A DNA stretch of 64,000 bases, from NCBI RefSeq assembly GCF_027941835.1, contig NZ_CP116005.1, positions 4,417,501 to 4,481,500 on the forward strand, in the 5' to 3' direction. The DNA is from Sphingosinicella microcystinivorans. Its GTDB lineage: Bacteria > Pseudomonadota > Alphaproteobacteria > Sphingomonadales > Sphingomonadaceae. Made by a program: the position numbers and the translations under genes. Below, one piece after another: positions 7,968 to 16,825 of this stretch (positions are counted from its first letter, which is position 1; each line of letters begins with the position of its first letter). The notes beneath the pieces were generated by a model. The model was given only the letters and a program-made list of their open reading frames with translations. It was not told where the DNA came from and did not search any database.

Positions 7968-9073
7968 GCCTTCAGCCCTCCCGCCGGTGGGAAGATCGCC
8001 GTCACCTTGCTCGAATTGAACACGTAGGTCTGCACGAAATCGGACCATGCGCAAGGCTGGCCGAGCGCGTTCATCGCGCCCGCGAGCGCGAACCAGTTGA
8101 GCAGTTCCTGATCGCCCGACTCCTCGATCTGGCGCAGGGTGAGGTTGCGCCACACGTCCCAGTCCCCGGCGACGAGCGCGTCGTAAAGCTTGCGGTCGAG
8201 TTCGACGTCCGGCTGCATCCGGTAGGTGCGGTCGACGAGGAAGGCGTGGCTCCAGCTCGACGAGGCGATGAGCGCGACGCGCCACGGGCTTTCGGCGCAG
8301 ATGCGCGCGACCTCCGCGCCGAGGTCGAACGCGCGGCGCGGCGACGGCGACGGCGGATCGAGCTCGCGTCCGCGATCGGCAAGGCGGCTGATGAAGCCCC
8401 GGTAGCTGATCACCGCGCGGCCGTAGCAGTTGATCTGGAACGGCACCACCGGCCACGGGAAACCGCGCCGATCGTAGTCGAGGTAGAGGATCGAGTTCAG
8501 GAACGCGTGCGGGATGCTCGGGTGGTGCAGCGGCTTGTAGGCGTAGGAGATGTCGAAGTCGCGTTCGAGCAGCGACTCCACGATATGCTTGGCGGCCTTG
8601 CGGTGGCCGCGCACCATGATCTCGAAGTCCTTGCGTTCCTTCCACACGTTCGGCTTGCCGCCGCCCCACTCGTCCTCCTTGTCGGAGAACATCGCCGATT
8701 CCGAGGCGTGACCCCACGGGCGCACGGCCATGTCCTCATAGGCCATCACGCAGAACGGCGGGATGATCGTCTCGCGGAAATTCTCGTACTGGTCGTCGCC
8801 CCAGATGATGACGAAATCCGGGTTGAACGCATCGAGCGCCTCGCGCGCCTTGCGAAGCCCGTGCAGCATCGCCGCGCGGTGGCGCGCGGCGCCTGCGAGC
8901 CCTTCGTCGTCGCCCCACTCCGCCCGCATCTCGGCGGGCCAGTTCGCGGGGTCCTTCTCGTGCGCGGGAACATCGGGGTCCTGGAGCCGTCCCTTCAGGA
9001 TGTTCGCCATGTCCGCATCGCATCCGCTGAGCGGCGGATAGTGCGTCACACCCAGACCGAGTACCTCACCCAT
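7964..9073 (-). CDS. Class III extradiol dioxygenase (LigB-like) homologue with altered metal site
   Basis: A 369-residue protein with the LigB fold signatures: GVTHYPPL near the N-terminus (His11, first iron ligand), GDDQYENF (positions 92-99), HHPSIPHAF, SSSWSHAF with the probable acid-base His276, and ELLNW with Glu323 as a ligand candidate. In characterised LigB enzymes the second ligand is a His in a DH pair; here the position is Gln95, so the iron site is not canonical. The enzyme would cleave a catecholic ring next to the hydroxyls if active. No LigA-type small subunit is nearby. It is the first gene of the operon and is divergent from the amine oxidase across a perfect palindrome. Confidence 0.8.
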   Translation of the reverse strand: MGEVLGLGVTHYPPLSGCDADMANILKGRLQDPDVPAHEKDPANWPAEMRAEWGDDEGLAGAARHRAAMLHGLRKAREALDAFNPDFVIIWGDDQYENFRETIIPPFCVMAYEDMAVRPWGHASESAMFSDKEDEWGGGKPNVWKERKDFEIMVRGHRKAAKHIVESLLERDFDISYAYKPLHHPSIPHAFLNSILYLDYDRRGFPWPVVPFQINCYGRAVISYRGFISRLADRGRELDPPSPSPRRAFDLGAEVARICAESPWRVALIASSSWSHAFLVDRTYRMQPDVELDRKLYDALVAGDWDVWRNLTLRQIEESGDQELLNWFALAGAMNALGQPCAWSDFVQTYVFNSSKVTAIFPPAGGLKA

Positions 9074-9095
9074 GGCGTCGCCCCCTCTTTACATA

Positions 9096-9113
9096 TACAA
9101 CGTATACGTTGTA
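9096..9113. promoter_or_regulatory. Perfect 18-bp palindromic operator, GntR-type, in divergent promoter
   Basis: TACAACGTATACGTTGTA is identical to its reverse complement and sits between the starts of the LigB-like gene (9073, minus) and the amine oxidase (9157, plus). A 15/18 copy occurs at 16001-16018 and a 13/18 copy at 19909-19926, both near the FCD-type GntR gene at 16065-16820. That regulator is the obvious candidate ligand. Confidence 0.7.
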
Positions 9114-9156
9114 ATTCCCCTTTCGAAACAGGAAGTCAAGGGGGAAGGGGGACACT

Positions 9157-11130
9157 GTGAAACGTCATGCCTTGTTGCTGCTTGCAGCCGGCCTTCTGGG
9201 CTTTGCCGGCACCGCCGCCGCGCAGCCCGCCACGCCGCAGCCGGAGGTTCGCCACCCGCTCGACCCGCTCGGCTGGAACGAGCACTGGCGGGTTCTCGAA
9301 ATCCTCGAATCCTCCGGCCGCCTGACGCCGAAGACGCGCTTCACCCGCATCGCCCTGAGTCCGCCCGACAAGGCGAAGGTGCTGGCGTGGAAGCCGGGCG
9401 CGAAGGCCCTGCCGCGTCAGGCCGAGGTCCGCCTGAAGGACGGCCCGAACGCCGTCGAGGCGCTGGTCGATCTCGACAGGGGCACGGTTCTCGACTGGAA
9501 GGTCCGCAGCGACGTGCAGCCCGCGTGGCTGATCGAGGAATTCCTCGGCGCGCCCGTGCAGGCGGTGCTGAACCATCCCGATTTCAAGGCGAAGCTGAAG
9601 GCGCGCGGCATCGAAACGACGCGCTTCCTCAACTGCCGCGCCATGCCGCTCGGCAACCATGCGGAACCGAAATACGCGGGCAAGCGCGTCGCCATCGTGC
9701 GCTGCGACCCGGTGAACGGCGTGCGCAACCTGTTCGTGCGGCGCGTCGAGGGGCTGATCGCCATCGTCGACGTGAACACCAACGAGGTGCTGGAGATCAG
9801 CGACGACGAGGTGGTGCCGACGACCGCGACGAAGGCCGACTACGACCGCGCCAACCTCGGCACGCTGCGCGGCTTCCCGACGCCCATCGCGCTCTCGCAG
9901 CCGGGCGGCCCCAGCTTCACCATCGACGGCCACGGCATCACGTGGGGCAACTGGTCGTTCCACCTGCGCTCGGACCAGCGCGTCGGCACGCAGATCAGCC
10001 GCCTCACGTGGAACGACGGCGGCAAGTCCCGCGACGTGATGTACGAAGGCTATCTCTCCGAGATCTTCGTGCCCTACATGGACCCGCGCCGCGACTGGTA
10101 CACGCGCACGCTGCTCGACGCGGGCGAATATTCGATGGGCGGGCTCTCTGGCGCGCTGACCCCCGGCATCGACTGCCCGGAGACCGCCGCGTACATGAGC
10201 GGCCTCATCACGCAGGACAACGGCCGCCCCGCCGAGAAGGGCAACGTGATCTGCGTCTTCGAGCGCACCACGGGCGACATGAGCTGGCGCCACGCCGACG
10301 ACGGCCGCCCGAAGCGCGAGCTCGTCGTCCGCATGGTCGCCGATCTCGGCAACTACGACTACGTGTTCGACTGGGTGTTCGAAAGCGACGGGCAGTTCCG
10401 CGTGGTGACGGGCGCGACCGGAATCGTCGCGGTGCAGACCTCGAAGGCCGAGGATGCGACCGCTCTCGTGAACGGCAAGCGCGACGACGCCTACGGCCGT
10501 TTCGTCGACAAGGGCGTCATCGGCGTCAACCACGACCATTATTTCAACTTCCGCCTCGATCTCGACATCGACGGCCCGGTGAACAGCTTCCTGAAGGACG
10601 AGCTGAAAACCGTCCGCCTGCCCGACGATCACCCGCGCCGCAGCATCTGGGTTTCGGAGGAAACGACGCTCGGCCGCGAAGGCGACGGCAAGCTCTCCGT
10701 CGGGCACGGCAACCCGGCGCTGTGGCGTGTCATCAACCCGGCGCGGCGCAACCATGTCGGCTATCCGCCGAGCTACCAGCTCATGCTCGGCCACACCGCG
10801 CACACACTGTTCAGCAAGGACGATGTTCCGCGCCGGCGCGCCGGGTTCATCGACAACCACCTCTGGATCACGGCCTATGATCCGAACGAGCGCTACGCCG
10901 CCGGCGAATACGCCGTGCTGAGCCCGCCGGGCGAAGGCCTGCCCAAGTTCGCCGCTGCCAACCGCCCGATCGCGAACGCCGACATCGTATTGTGGCCGAC
11001 CTTCGGTATGCAGCACAAGGTCCGCGCCGAGGATTGGCCGGTGATGCCGGTGCTCTGGCACAGCATCACCGTGCGGCCGTTCGATTTCTTCGACCGCAAT
11101 CCCGCGCTCGATATTGATGTGAAGCCCTGA
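9157..11130 (+). CDS. Copper amine oxidase (primary-amine oxidase), secreted
   Basis: A 657-residue protein with a signal peptide ending near GTAAA. All catalytic landmarks of topaquinone-containing copper amine oxidases are visible: Asp321 in TLLDAGEY (catalytic base), the NYDY motif with Tyr400 as the topaquinone precursor, the HDH copper ligands at 459-461 and the third His at 635. The reaction converts a primary amine to aldehyde, ammonia and H2O2, and aromatic amines such as tyramine are common substrates. The start follows AAGGGGG. The tannase-like gene begins five bases after the stop. The pairing with hydrolases and meta-pathway genes suggests an aryl-alkylamine substrate, which is inference. 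Confidence 0.92.
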   Translation: MKRHALLLLAAGLLGFAGTAAAQPATPQPEVRHPLDPLGWNEHWRVLEILESSGRLTPKTRFTRIALSPPDKAKVLAWKPGAKALPRQAEVRLKDGPNAVEALVDLDRGTVLDWKVRSDVQPAWLIEEFLGAPVQAVLNHPDFKAKLKARGIETTRFLNCRAMPLGNHAEPKYAGKRVAIVRCDPVNGVRNLFVRRVEGLIAIVDVNTNEVLEISDDEVVPTTATKADYDRANLGTLRGFPTPIALSQPGGPSFTIDGHGITWGNWSFHLRSDQRVGTQISRLTWNDGGKSRDVMYEGYLSEIFVPYMDPRRDWYTRTLLDAGEYSMGGLSGALTPGIDCPETAAYMSGLITQDNGRPAEKGNVICVFERTTGDMSWRHADDGRPKRELVVRMVADLGNYDYVFDWVFESDGQFRVVTGATGIVAVQTSKAEDATALVNGKRDDAYGRFVDKGVIGVNHDHYFNFRLDLDIDGPVNSFLKDELKTVRLPDDHPRRSIWVSEETTLGREGDGKLSVGHGNPALWRVINPARRNHVGYPPSYQLMLGHTAHTLFSKDDVPRRRAGFIDNHLWITAYDPNERYAAGEYAVLSPPGEGLPKFAAANRPIANADIVLWPTFGMQHKVRAEDWPVMPVLWHSITVRPFDFFDRNPALDIDVKP

Positions 11131-11134
11131 CCCG

Positions 11135-12763
11135 ATGCGACATGTCCTTGCCACGATCCTCGCCGCCTCGGCGCTGACCAGCCTCGCGCAGTCCGCGCCC
11201 GCCGTGGCGGCGGCCGACGACACGCCCGCCGCGCGGTGCGAGGCGCTCAATCATCTCGGCCTCGAGGCGGTCGCCGATTCGCCGGGCCAGATCGTCGCCA
11301 CCGCCTATGTCGCCGGCCGGCAGGCGACGCCCGACGAGCAGGAGATGTTCGCCTATCGCGGCGTCACCCAGGGCAACCCCACGCCGCCGCTCGGCAGTTT
11401 CCCCGATCATTGCCGCGTCGAGGGCTATGTCACGCCGAACGTGAAGTTCATGATGATGCTGCCGCCGCCCCCGCAGTGGAACAACCGCTTCATGCTGGCG
11501 GCGTGCGAGGGCTGGTGCGGCAAGGTCAACCCGGACACGTTGGTGCCGGGCCTCCACCACGGCTACGCCTCCATCACCAACGACGGCGGGCACTACAGCC
11601 GGGAGCCGTTCGACGGGATCTGGGCGCACCGCAACATCGAGGCGCGCATCAATTTCGCCCACCGCGCCAACCATGTCACCGCGCAGGTCGGCAAGGCGAT
11701 CGCGGCGGCCTACTATGGCAGCCGCCCGAAATTCTCCTACATCGCGGGCTTCTCGAAGGGCGGCAACGCCGGGCTGTTCACGGCGCAGAAGTATCCGGAG
11801 GATTTCGACGGCGTGTTTTCGATGGCGCCCGTCGTCAACTACAACCCGAAGAACGCCGCGCATTTCCCGTGGATCGCGAAGGCCGTCTATCCGGACGGCA
11901 AGACGCCCCTGCTCTACAGCGACAAGGTCCCGCTGATCCACGGCGCCGTCACGAAGGCGTGCGACGCCATCGACGGCCTCCGCGACGGCATCATCGGCGA
12001 TCCGCGCAAATGCGATTTCGATCCCGGCGTGCTGCTCTGCAAGGCGGGGCAGTCGGAAGCGAGGAACGAATGCCTGAACGCGGCGCAGGTGGAGGCCGTC
12101 CGCAAGATCTACGCGAAGCCGACCACCGCTGACGGAACCGTCTATTTCGACTACCGCGTCGATCCCGGCTCGGAGCAGGAATGGCCGATCGCCATCCTCC
12201 CCGAGCGCGGCAATCCGATACAGCCGTTCGTGCTGACCGGCGCGGCGACCGGCCTCAAATACATGGCGATCCGCGACAATCCCGGCCCCGGCTACGACTG
12301 GATGGGCTTCGACTATCCGGCCCGCAAGGCGGAGATCGACGAGATGTCGGAGATCCTCGATCCCGATAGCGTCGATCTCACCGCGTTCAAGGCGCGCGGC
12401 GGCAAGATCATCATCGTCCACGGCTGGGCGGATGCGTACATCTCCGCCGCCATGACCGTCGACTGGTTCGAGAAGATGCAGGCGTTCATGGGCGGGCGCA
12501 CGCAGACGGACACGTTCGCGCAGCTTTATGTCGTGCCGGGCATCAGCCACGAAGGCGGCGGCCCTGCCCCGCATATCTTCGATGCGCTGACGCCGCTCGT
12601 CGACTGGGTCGAGAACGGCAAGGCGCCGGAACGGCTTCTGCTGTCGGACCCGGCGGACGCCGCGCCGCTGCGCACGCGACCGGCGTTCCCGTATCCGGCC
12701 TATGCGAAATACAGGGGCAAGGGCGATCCGAACGCGGCGGAGAGCTTCCACCGCGCCGAATAG
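11135..12763 (+). CDS. Tannase/feruloyl esterase family hydrolase lacking the usual Cys pair
   Basis: A 542-residue exported protein (signal peptide near residues 1-26) of the tannase/feruloyl esterase family. The triad is readable: Ser207 in GFSKGGNAG, Asp433 in WADAYIS and His472 in ISHEGGG. Characterised members have a CS-D-HC motif in which Cys residues next to Ser and His form a disulfide; here these positions are Phe206 and Glu473, so that link is absent. Members release gallate, ferulate or similar acids from esters. It is co-transcribed with the amine oxidase (5-base gap) and convergent with the esterase gene at 12773. Confidence 0.85.
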   Translation: MRHVLATILAASALTSLAQSAPAVAAADDTPAARCEALNHLGLEAVADSPGQIVATAYVAGRQATPDEQEMFAYRGVTQGNPTPPLGSFPDHCRVEGYVTPNVKFMMMLPPPPQWNNRFMLAACEGWCGKVNPDTLVPGLHHGYASITNDGGHYSREPFDGIWAHRNIEARINFAHRANHVTAQVGKAIAAAYYGSRPKFSYIAGFSKGGNAGLFTAQKYPEDFDGVFSMAPVVNYNPKNAAHFPWIAKAVYPDGKTPLLYSDKVPLIHGAVTKACDAIDGLRDGIIGDPRKCDFDPGVLLCKAGQSEARNECLNAAQVEAVRKIYAKPTTADGTVYFDYRVDPGSEQEWPIAILPERGNPIQPFVLTGAATGLKYMAIRDNPGPGYDWMGFDYPARKAEIDEMSEILDPDSVDLTAFKARGGKIIIVHGWADAYISAAMTVDWFEKMQAFMGGRTQTDTFAQLYVVPGISHEGGGPAPHIFDALTPLVDWVENGKAPERLLLSDPADAAPLRTRPAFPYPAYAKYRGKGDPNAAESFHRAE

Positions 12764-12772
12764 CGCCCTTCC

Positions 12773-14152
12773 CTATTTCCTCCCTGCCGTCTTTTCGAAG
12801 CCGTCGCCGATCCGCGCGCGCAGCGCCCGGCTGAGCGCGGTCGGCACGATCGAGCCGTGGTCCTCGCCCTCGGCGATGTAGAGGTCCGTCTTCACGCCGC
12901 GATCCGCTATGGCCTTCAGGCGCGAGACGACCTCGCGGCTGTCCGTCACCATCGGGATGCGCTGCGTCTCCTCGAGGCCACCCGTCGCGACGAACAGGCT
13001 GACGGGCGGATCGCTCGCCTTGCGCGCGGCGGTGAAGCGGCGCTCGTCCTCGAGGAGAGAGCGGTTGTTCCACCAGACGGACGGGCTGAACGCCAGGTAG
13101 TTCTGAAATGCCTGCGGGCGATTGAACAGCGTGTAGAGCGTGAAGAACCCGCCGAACGAATGGCCGAGCAGCGTCTGCCGCTTCCGGTCGACCGCATAGG
13201 CCTTCTCGACGGCCGGTTTCAGCTCGGTTTCGATGAACGACAGGAAGTCCGCAGCGCCGCCGCCGCTGTCGGCTTCGAGCTGTCCGTCCGCGCCATGCTT
13301 GGGCGAGGTCGCGCCCGGCGAATGGACGACATAGTCGTAGCCCCGCCGCTTCTCGTCGAACGGTCCGTCGATCGGATAGCCGATGCCGACGACGAGCGCG
13401 GCGGAAACGCCCGTGCGCTCCGGCCGCCGCCCTTGCAGCCGCAGCGCATCCGAAACCGTTCCGAAATTGGCGTTGCCGTCGAGCACGTAGACGACCGGCC
13501 AGCCTTCGGCCGGCGGCGGCGACAGCGGCGGCGCGATCATGATGCGATAGGTGTGGCCCTTCGCCGAGGTCAGGTCCCACTGCACCGATTGCGGCGTGGA
13601 AACCGCCTTCGGCGCATCGCTGTAGAACGCCCCGATGCCGGGACGCTTGCAGGGATCGAGGCCGAGGTAGGCGTCATAGCGCACGGCCTCTTCCTCCAGC
13701 GCCTCTTTCAGCCAGGCGGGCAACTTCGCCATCTCCCCGGCCATCTTCGCGTCGTAGGCCGCCTTTTCATCGGGCGGCAGCAGGCGCGCGCGCAGGCGGT
13801 AATGATAGCGCTGGTGCGGCACGCGCTTCACATAGCCCCATGCGTCGGGGACCGGCGGCTTCGGCTTGGGACCGTTGTAGCTTCCGGTCGTGCAATGATG
13901 CCGCGCCACCAGCTCGTTGCTGAGCGCTTCGTAGAGCCACGTCGGCAGCGTGTTGACGTTGGCCGACAGCTCCGTGTTGTGCGCTTCCCGAAGCTCGGGC
14001 GGCAAGGCGTCGACCCGGTCGCGGAGCGCGCTGCGCACCTCGGGCGTCATGCGCACATACTCCCATGCCTCCGGCGCGGGTATGCCCTGCGCGGCGGCGT
14101 GCGGCACGGAAAACGCGGCGGCGAGACAGGCGCCGAGCAGAAACGATCTCAT
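12773..14152 (-). CDS. Fes/IroE-like esterase with two N-terminal repeat modules
   Basis: A 459-residue exported protein. After the signal peptide, two copies of a roughly 60-residue module lie at about 27-84 and 102-161 (PEAWEYVRMTPEVR... and PDAWGYVKRVPHQR..., each ending LPxWLxEAL). The esterase domain follows, with WPVVYVLDGN, GIGYPIDGPF, nucleophile GHSFGG (Ser332) and GEDHGSI near the end. It is a paralogue of the enzyme at 6795-7967, in which one module lies at the C-terminus. The start at 14152 has GGGG six bases upstream; an ATG two codons earlier (14158) is possible. It is the last gene of a three-gene operon behind the 16001 operator. Confidence 0.85.
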   Translation of the reverse strand: MRSFLLGACLAAAFSVPHAAAQGIPAPEAWEYVRMTPEVRSALRDRVDALPPELREAHNTELSANVNTLPTWLYEALSNELVARHHCTTGSYNGPKPKPPVPDAWGYVKRVPHQRYHYRLRARLLPPDEKAAYDAKMAGEMAKLPAWLKEALEEEAVRYDAYLGLDPCKRPGIGAFYSDAPKAVSTPQSVQWDLTSAKGHTYRIMIAPPLSPPPAEGWPVVYVLDGNANFGTVSDALRLQGRRPERTGVSAALVVGIGYPIDGPFDEKRRGYDYVVHSPGATSPKHGADGQLEADSGGGAADFLSFIETELKPAVEKAYAVDRKRQTLLGHSFGGFFTLYTLFNRPQAFQNYLAFSPSVWWNNRSLLEDERRFTAARKASDPPVSLFVATGGLEETQRIPMVTDSREVVSRLKAIADRGVKTDLYIAEGEDHGSIVPTALSRALRARIGDGFEKTAGRK

Positions 14153-14163
14153 CGTCATCCCCG

Positions 14164-14784
14164 TCAGCGCCCGCAGACCTGCGGCAGCGTCCGCATCAGC
14201 GCCATCGTCTTCTCGAAGGCGGGGATCGCCGCCGTGTTCAGGTCCTCGCCGGCAAGGCTCGCATAGAGGCCGAACACGGAGTCCTTCGAGGCGTCGTAGA
14301 AGATCACCGCGCGGGTCATGCCTTCCCGCATCTTGCCGTCGCGGCCCATGCCGCCGGGCAGCGCCACGGCATGGATCGAGGTGACGAGATCCGGGCGGAT
14401 GTGGCTGATGAGGCCGTTCTCGCCCGGCGCTTTCACGTCGGTGAAAGCGTCGGTCCGCTTGTTGCCGAGCAGCGCGGGCACCGGCCCCTCGAACTTCATG
14501 ATCCAGCCCTTCTGGTCCATGATGAAGAAGGCCACCGGCCATTCGCTGAGCGAATCCCACACCGCCTTGAAGTGCGCGCCCGAAACGCCCGTCGCATGGT
14601 CGGCGGACAGCCCCGAGGAGACGATCTCCTCGGCAAGGTTCATGTGCCGCCGCGCCACGAGCGGCGGCGCGCTCGGAAGCGAAGCGTAGAAGCTGCGCAC
14701 GGCGGTCGCCTGCTCGGGCGTGGCGCACGTCGCCTGCGGCGTGGCCGCCGCGGCGGCAAAAGCGATGAGCGCGGTCGTTATCAT
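14164..14784 (-). CDS. Secreted ChuX/HutX-like protein, paralogue 2
   Basis: A 206-residue protein with a short signal peptide. It aligns along its length with the protein at 6137-6769 (CATPEQATAVRSFYASLPSA versus CATTEQAGNIRAYYEKTRPG, then FKAVWDSLSEW versus VKTIWSSIDAWG). The segments IMDQKGWIMKFEGPVP and NGLISHIRPDL resemble the ligand-binding beta-sheet of ChuX/HutX haem-trafficking proteins. Both paralogues keep two Cys residues, one near each end of the mature chain, which could form a disulfide in the periplasm. The start overlaps the stop of the upstream serine hydrolase (ATGA). The function is unknown and the fold assignment is by eye. Confidence 0.6.
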   Translation of the reverse strand: MITTALIAFAAAAATPQATCATPEQATAVRSFYASLPSAPPLVARRHMNLAEEIVSSGLSADHATGVSGAHFKAVWDSLSEWPVAFFIMDQKGWIMKFEGPVPALLGNKRTDAFTDVKAPGENGLISHIRPDLVTSIHAVALPGGMGRDGKMREGMTRAVIFYDASKDSVFGLYASLAGEDLNTAAIPAFEKTMALMRTLPQVCGR

Positions 14785-15986
14785 TGTTTGCCTTCCTGTG
14801 CCGAGACTGCGCCCCGGACGGCGTCGAGGAGCGCAAGGGTTTCGATGGTGAGTTGATGTCCGCCCTTCTCGGGCCAGTGGCTGAGCTTGACGATCACCGT
14901 GCGGGTTGCCGGATCGACCGATACGAACTGGCCGTGGATACCGATCGCCTCGAAGCGGTCGGTGCCGAGCATCGTCCACCACTGGTAGCCGTAGCCGCGC
15001 GGTGCGCCGGGAATGACGGGGCCGCCGCCGAAGTGCCGCGTCGATTTCTCCACCCACGCCTTCGAGACGATCTGCTTGCCGTTCGCCCGGCCGCCGTCCA
15101 GCATCAGTTGCCCGATGCGCCCGAAATCGCGGAGCGTCGCATTGAAGCCGCTGCCGCCGAGCGCCAGCCCTTCGGGCGGCGAACGGTCGAGCTGCCAGTA
15201 GGCGGAGGCCTCCATGCCCGCGGGCTTCCAGAGGTATTTCTCCGTGAAGGCGGCGAGCGTCATGCCGCTCGCCCCCTCGACGACGCGCGCCAGCAGGCTG
15301 CTCGTCAGCGTCGAATAGTTGAAATGCGTGCCGGGCGCGTGGAGGCGCGTGAGGTCGAGGCCCGTCACGTCGGAAAAGCCCGTGAAGTTCGCATAGGACG
15401 AGCGCCGCTTGATCCTGTCGAGCGTCGACTCCCCGTTCGGCACCTGCTCGGTGTAGCTGGTGCCGTCGCGCATCGTCAGCAGGTCCTCGATCGTCGCGCC
15501 CTCGAAGGCCGTGCCCTTCAGCGCGGGCGCGTACTTGTCGGCGGGCTCTGCGACGCTTGCGATCATGCCCTTGTCGAGCGCGATGCCGATGAGGATCGAG
15601 GTGATCGACTTCGCCACCGACCAGCTCGTGAAGCGCGAGTCCGGCCCCGAGCCGTTGCGGTAGCGCTCATCGACGATCGCGCCGTCCCGCAGCACCAGCA
15701 GCGCGTTCGTGTACGTGCGGTCCAGCGCGGCCTCGAACGGCGCCGTGCCGTCCGCGAAGCGCACCTCCGGCGAAAGCGCGCTCCGGCGTTCCGGCAGCTT
15801 CGCCGCCCGTCCCGCGGCGACGGGCGCCGAGGGGAAGAACGCGTCCATCGCACGGAACGTCACGACATTGATGTCGGCATCGCCGACGTGCGTGCGCGCC
15901 TCGGCCAGCGGCGACAGCGGCTGCGCCGCAGCCACCCCCGCAAGCAATACCGCCACGCACGTCAACACCCCCTTGCGTATGATCAT
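14781..15986 (-). CDS. Serine hydrolase, beta-lactamase/6-aminohexanoate-dimer hydrolase (EstB/NylB-like) family
   Basis: A 401-residue exported protein with a signal peptide ending at AAAQ. The active-site SxxK motif is SWSVAK; the Tyr motif is NYST, and the third motif region is HGQF, which replaces KTG as in many esterase-type members. The mid-region LLTMRDGTSY is typical of NylB-like enzymes. These enzymes hydrolyse esters or linear amides rather than beta-lactams. It is the first gene of an operon with the ChuX-like protein and Fes-like esterase, and the GntR-type operator lies 15 bases before its start. Confidence 0.87.
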   Translation of the reverse strand: MIIRKGVLTCVAVLLAGVAAAQPLSPLAEARTHVGDADINVVTFRAMDAFFPSAPVAAGRAAKLPERRSALSPEVRFADGTAPFEAALDRTYTNALLVLRDGAIVDERYRNGSGPDSRFTSWSVAKSITSILIGIALDKGMIASVAEPADKYAPALKGTAFEGATIEDLLTMRDGTSYTEQVPNGESTLDRIKRRSSYANFTGFSDVTGLDLTRLHAPGTHFNYSTLTSSLLARVVEGASGMTLAAFTEKYLWKPAGMEASAYWQLDRSPPEGLALGGSGFNATLRDFGRIGQLMLDGGRANGKQIVSKAWVEKSTRHFGGGPVIPGAPRGYGYQWWTMLGTDRFEAIGIHGQFVSVDPATRTVIVKLSHWPEKGGHQLTIETLALLDAVRGAVSAQEGKQ

Positions 15987-16000
15987 GGACCCCTCCCAAT

Positions 16001-16018
16001 TACAACGTATACGTCGCT
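16001..16018. promoter_or_regulatory. GntR-type operator, second copy
   Basis: TACAACGTATACGTCGCT shares its first 14 bases with the perfect palindrome at 9096-9113 (15/18 overall). It lies between the end of the GntR gene and the start of the serine hydrolase operon, so that operon probably has its own controlled promoter. Confidence 0.62.
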
Positions 16019-16064
16019 TCTACCCGCCGGAGAACACCCGTTGCCCTCCGTCACTGCATTTTCG

Positions 16065-16820
16065 TCACCCCGCCGTTTTCAGCGCGCTCTGACGCCGCTT
16101 GCCTCTGGGCGGCGCGGTTTCCTCCTCGCGTGCCCGCATCGCCTCCCGCACGGCATCGGCGGTCCGTTGCAGGTGAACCTCGATCAGCCGGCTGGCACGC
16201 AGCGATTTCCGGCTGAGCGCCGCCTCGGCGATGGCTTCGTGCTCGTCGTGGACGTCGCGCCCGGCCGGGCGGTTGGCGAGCGAGATCGCCCGGTAGCGCT
16301 CCGAATGCTGGTGCAGCATACGGCGCAGGCGGACGAGCCACGGCGAGCCGCAGGCCGAAACGAGCGCTTCGTGGAACTGCGCGTTGGCGCGCTCCCACTG
16401 GGCGAGTACGCTCTCGTCGTTTTCGGAAAGCCGCGCCTCCAGCGACGACAGGGTCTCGTAGGTCTGGCGAACGCGCTCTTCCCATTCCGGGCCACCGTGC
16501 TCGATCGACCGGACCACCGCCTCCGTCTCGATCAGCGTGCGGATCGCCATCGTATCGTCGAGCTCTTCGATCGAGATCGGCGAGACCCAGAACCCGCGCT
16601 GCCCTTCCGCGTGCACCAGCGCGTCGCCGGTCAATCGCACCAGCGCCTCGCGCAGCGGGCTCATGCCGACGCCGTAGCGCTTGATCAGCATGTCCATGCG
16701 CAGCTTGGAGCCGGGCGCGAGGACGCCCGAAACGATATCGCGACGCAACTGCTGATAGGTGTGGTTGGCGATCGTCTTGGCGACCGCCACGTCTTCGTTC
16801 TGGTCAGGATCTTCGGTCAT
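16065..16820 (-). CDS. GntR-family transcriptional regulator, FCD (FadR C-terminal) subfamily
   Basis: A 251-residue cytosolic protein. Residues about 17-80 form the winged helix-turn-helix (TYQQLRRDIVSGVLAPGSKL, then MSPLREALVRL). The C-terminal FCD effector domain has the metal- or carboxylate-binding pattern seen in FHEALVSA, HDEHEAIAEA and LIEVHL. Such regulators usually repress catabolic genes and are released by a pathway acid. Three related palindromic sites nearby (9096, 16001, 19909) are the likely targets and would place the LigB/esterase, amine oxidase/tannase, serine hydrolase and 980-residue TBDR units in one regulon. The C-terminal tail is basic (RGKRRQ). Confidence 0.88.
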   Translation of the reverse strand: MTEDPDQNEDVAVAKTIANHTYQQLRRDIVSGVLAPGSKLRMDMLIKRYGVGMSPLREALVRLTGDALVHAEGQRGFWVSPISIEELDDTMAIRTLIETEAVVRSIEHGGPEWEERVRQTYETLSSLEARLSENDESVLAQWERANAQFHEALVSACGSPWLVRLRRMLHQHSERYRAISLANRPAGRDVHDEHEAIAEAALSRKSLRASRLIEVHLQRTADAVREAMRAREEETAPPRGKRRQSALKTAG

Positions 16821-16825
16821 CGGCG

